From positions 1-6,238 of the forward strand of contig CATPCN010000097.1 in assembly GCA_955652855.1 (NCBI GenBank): 6,238 nt of DNA, given 5' to 3'. The notes under the pieces are model-generated. The model did not search any database, had not been told where the DNA came from, and saw nothing but the letters and a program-made list of their open reading frames with translations. Origin of the DNA: an uncultured Chthoniobacterales bacterium. Lineage in GTDB: Bacteria; Verrucomicrobiota; Verrucomicrobiae; Chthoniobacterales; UBA10450. The translations under genes were made by a program, and so were the position numbers. Positions 5,271 through 6,238 of this stretch are shown here, one piece after another; position 1 is the first letter of the stretch; each line of letters begins with the position of its first letter.

Positions 5271-5885
5271 ATGGGCGGCAGCAACTCCGGACGTCCAAGG
5301 TCGCGGCGCTACCTGTCTTCGCTACCGCGTCTGTCCCTGGTGCCCGCACGCATCTGGCGGCAGGGAGCAACCTGGGGGCCATGCCTGTACACATGGAGTA
5401 ACGGTAACTCGATGCACGCCCAGAAGACGGCGTCCGAGCTGATCTTCCGTTACTCGATCGACGGGCAAGTCAAGGCCGAGTGGATAGCGCTCGGATCGCT
5501 GCCGCGCCACTTCGGTGGAACACTTACGATCGCGTATTGTCCCTGCTGCGGTCGTGCGGTACGCGTGCTGTACTTCGCTTCCCAGTTCGTATGCCGGCGC
5601 TGTACGGGAGCTGTGTATGCGAGCAAGGGTCGCGGACGAGCCATGCGGGCGCAAGTGCAGTTCCAGAAGTTGCGCGCACGTATCCGCCCAGGCACGGAAG
5701 ACTATGATCTTAACTACATGCCGCGGCGGCCGAAGGGAATGCGGCGCGCCACCTATGAGCGGCTGCGCGGGCGAGCGATCGAGAAGCTAAACGCCCTTGA
5801 CGCCGCGCTGGATGTAGGGCTGTGGAGATTTGTCGCCAAGATGGCGCAAGCCGAGTGCAGGCGCGCCCCGCCAGGCCGGCCCTGA
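5271..5885 (+). CDS. MGGxxSGR-type zinc-ribbon protein, 204 aa
   Basis: The product begins MGGSNSGRPR, a start I recognise from a widespread uncharacterised proteobacterial family often found near mobile DNA. It has the other family traits too: a strand-rich middle (55-90) with SLPRHFGG, a zinc ribbon with C90-PC-C93 and C108-RR-C111, then YASKGRG, a basic helical stretch, and RPKGMRRATYERLRGRA (153-169). The four cysteines should bind one zinc. Its function is unknown; nucleic-acid binding is likely from the zinc ribbon and high arginine content. ATG 5271 is chosen over the TTG at 5184 because the family begins at MGG; the site GGA (5263-5265) is weak. The gene stands apart from the upstream operon (153 bp gap) and is bracketed by direct repeats, the right one overlapping its stop codon. 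Family recognition is from memory. Confidence 0.85.
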   Translation: MGGSNSGRPRSRRYLSSLPRLSLVPARIWRQGATWGPCLYTWSNGNSMHAQKTASELIFRYSIDGQVKAEWIALGSLPRHFGGTLTIAYCPCCGRAVRVLYFASQFVCRRCTGAVYASKGRGRAMRAQVQFQKLRARIRPGTEDYDLNYMPRRPKGMRRATYERLRGRAIEKLNALDAALDVGLWRFVAKMAQAECRRAPPGRP

Positions 5886-5902
5886 GAACAGGGCAGGAAC
5901 AG
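5882..5902 (+). repeat. Right copy of flanking direct repeat, overlapping the stop codon
   Basis: CTGAGAACAG, five bases, GAACAG. It overlaps the TGA at 5883-5885 and lies 743 bp from the left copy. Together the copies bracket exactly one gene and its leader, which looks like a gene cassette or a recombination footprint. Confidence 0.7.
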
Positions 5903-5918
5903 GGCAGCGATTCCTGCC
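5892..5918 (+). terminator. Hairpin after the zinc-ribbon gene, possible terminator
   Basis: GGCAGGAA (5892-5899) and TTCCTGCC (5911-5918) form a perfect eight-base-pair stem with an 11-base loop, seven bases after the stop codon. No T-run follows (ggaccgttc), so intrinsic termination is doubtful. The left arm sits inside the right direct repeat, so the hairpin may instead belong to a recombination or binding site. Confidence 0.35.
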
Positions 5919-5928
5919 GGACCGTTCA

Positions 5929-5938
5929 GCGGGCCCGC
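5929..5938. repeat. Ten-base palindrome GCGGGCCCGC
   Basis: A perfect ten-base palindrome 11 bases past the hairpin. It may be chance in GC-rich DNA or part of an end structure of the element. Confidence 0.25.
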
Positions 5939-5969
5939 GCTGGCGCCAGGCGAGTTAGACGCCCTGCTT

Positions 5970-6227
5970 TCATAAAGTCGCTGGCCATAGCGTCCCGGCC
6001 GGAACTTCGGACCTAGTATCGAGCTCAAACTGCCAAGCAAGGAAATCCATTGATTCCAAAGTGTTTTTATGGCTGGCGTTGCGAATATGCGGCTCGCCCC
6101 AATCTAACCAATAGTCGAATAGTTGCCTATAGGGGCACTTAACTGACAAACTAGCGATGTACCCGGCGTAAGCCGGTTTAAGTCTGCGGTTGGCAGTAGC
6201 GCCGCAGCGGCTCGATGGGGCGATCAC
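5970..6227 (-). CDS. Doubtful small ORF, about 85 aa
   Basis: A reading frame from GTG 6227 down to the stop ending at 5970. GGGAGG (complement of 6232-6237) precedes it by four bases, or one base for TTG 6230. The product is aromatic-rich (YRQLFDYWLDWGEPHIRN) and unlike any family I know. Its base composition is lower in GC (about 46% over 6001-6180) than the rest of the window. It may be a real gene from another source or simply non-coding DNA at the element edge. The plus strand here has no convincing frame. Confidence 0.2.
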   Translation of the reverse strand: MIAPSSRCGATANRRLKPAYAGYIASLSVKCPYRQLFDYWLDWGEPHIRNASHKNTLESMDFLAWQFELDTRSEVPAGTLWPATL

Positions 6228-6238
6228 CAAGCCTCCCG
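6001..6238. other. Less GC-rich, apparently intergenic tail
   Basis: From about 6001 GC falls to about 46%. I see no plus-strand gene, no tRNA fold, no insertion sequence and no clear promoter. Short structure is visible: a small hairpin CCGGC-GTAA-GCCGG near 6163-6176 followed by TTTA, and GGAAATC/GATTCC near 6041-6056. The only reading frame is the doubtful minus-strand ORF. This may be the chromosomal flank or a control region. Confidence 0.35.

Noticed and set aside
6161..6180. Hairpin CCGGC-GTAA-GCCGG with TTTA as an intrinsic terminator
   Set aside because: The stem is only five pairs and the T-run three bases, and no plus-strand gene ends nearby.

Overview
The window is a compact, almost entirely plus-strand stretch of high-GC (about 60%, judged by eye) bacterial DNA. 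It looks like the replication and control end of a prophage, phage satellite or integrative element. The signs are an excisionase-type winged helix protein, a CHC2 zinc-finger primase fragment, a Toprim plus RepA-like helicase, ATGA/TGATG start-stop overlaps, and unknown small genes around them. Codon use and family types suggest a high-GC proteobacterium; I cannot name the genus. No integrase, tRNA, transposase or CRISPR array was found.

Layout. 1-50: GC-rich hairpin. 79-660 and 757-1629: two unrecognised genes with good ribosome binding sites, separated by a second strong GC-rich hairpin (668-721). 1706-4575 is a tightly coupled operon: small HTH/excisionase-like protein (1706-1933), unknown 99-residue protein (1933-2232), CHC2 primase zinc domain (2229-2576), and Toprim-helicase (2569-4575). 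4572-5117: a protein resembling part of a phage virion protein, coupled to the helicase stop. 5139-5902: a lone gene for a MGGxxSGR-type zinc-ribbon protein (5271-5885), flanked by near-identical direct repeats. 5886-6238: hairpin, palindrome and a less GC-rich tail with at best one weak minus-strand ORF.

How it fits together. The HTH protein probably controls excision or early transcription. The CHC2 and Toprim-helicase proteins together contain the zinc, Toprim and helicase parts that are joined in T7 gp4-like primase-helicases. They would load at an element origin and start replication. The most striking signal is inside the helicase gene: eight copies of a 12-bp motif (consensus CGAAGATGCTCA) in both orientations, laid out almost mirror-symmetrically around position 4301. 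Copies are read in different codon frames, so the repeat seems kept as DNA. It is a good candidate for a replication origin or protein-binding array embedded in the gene.
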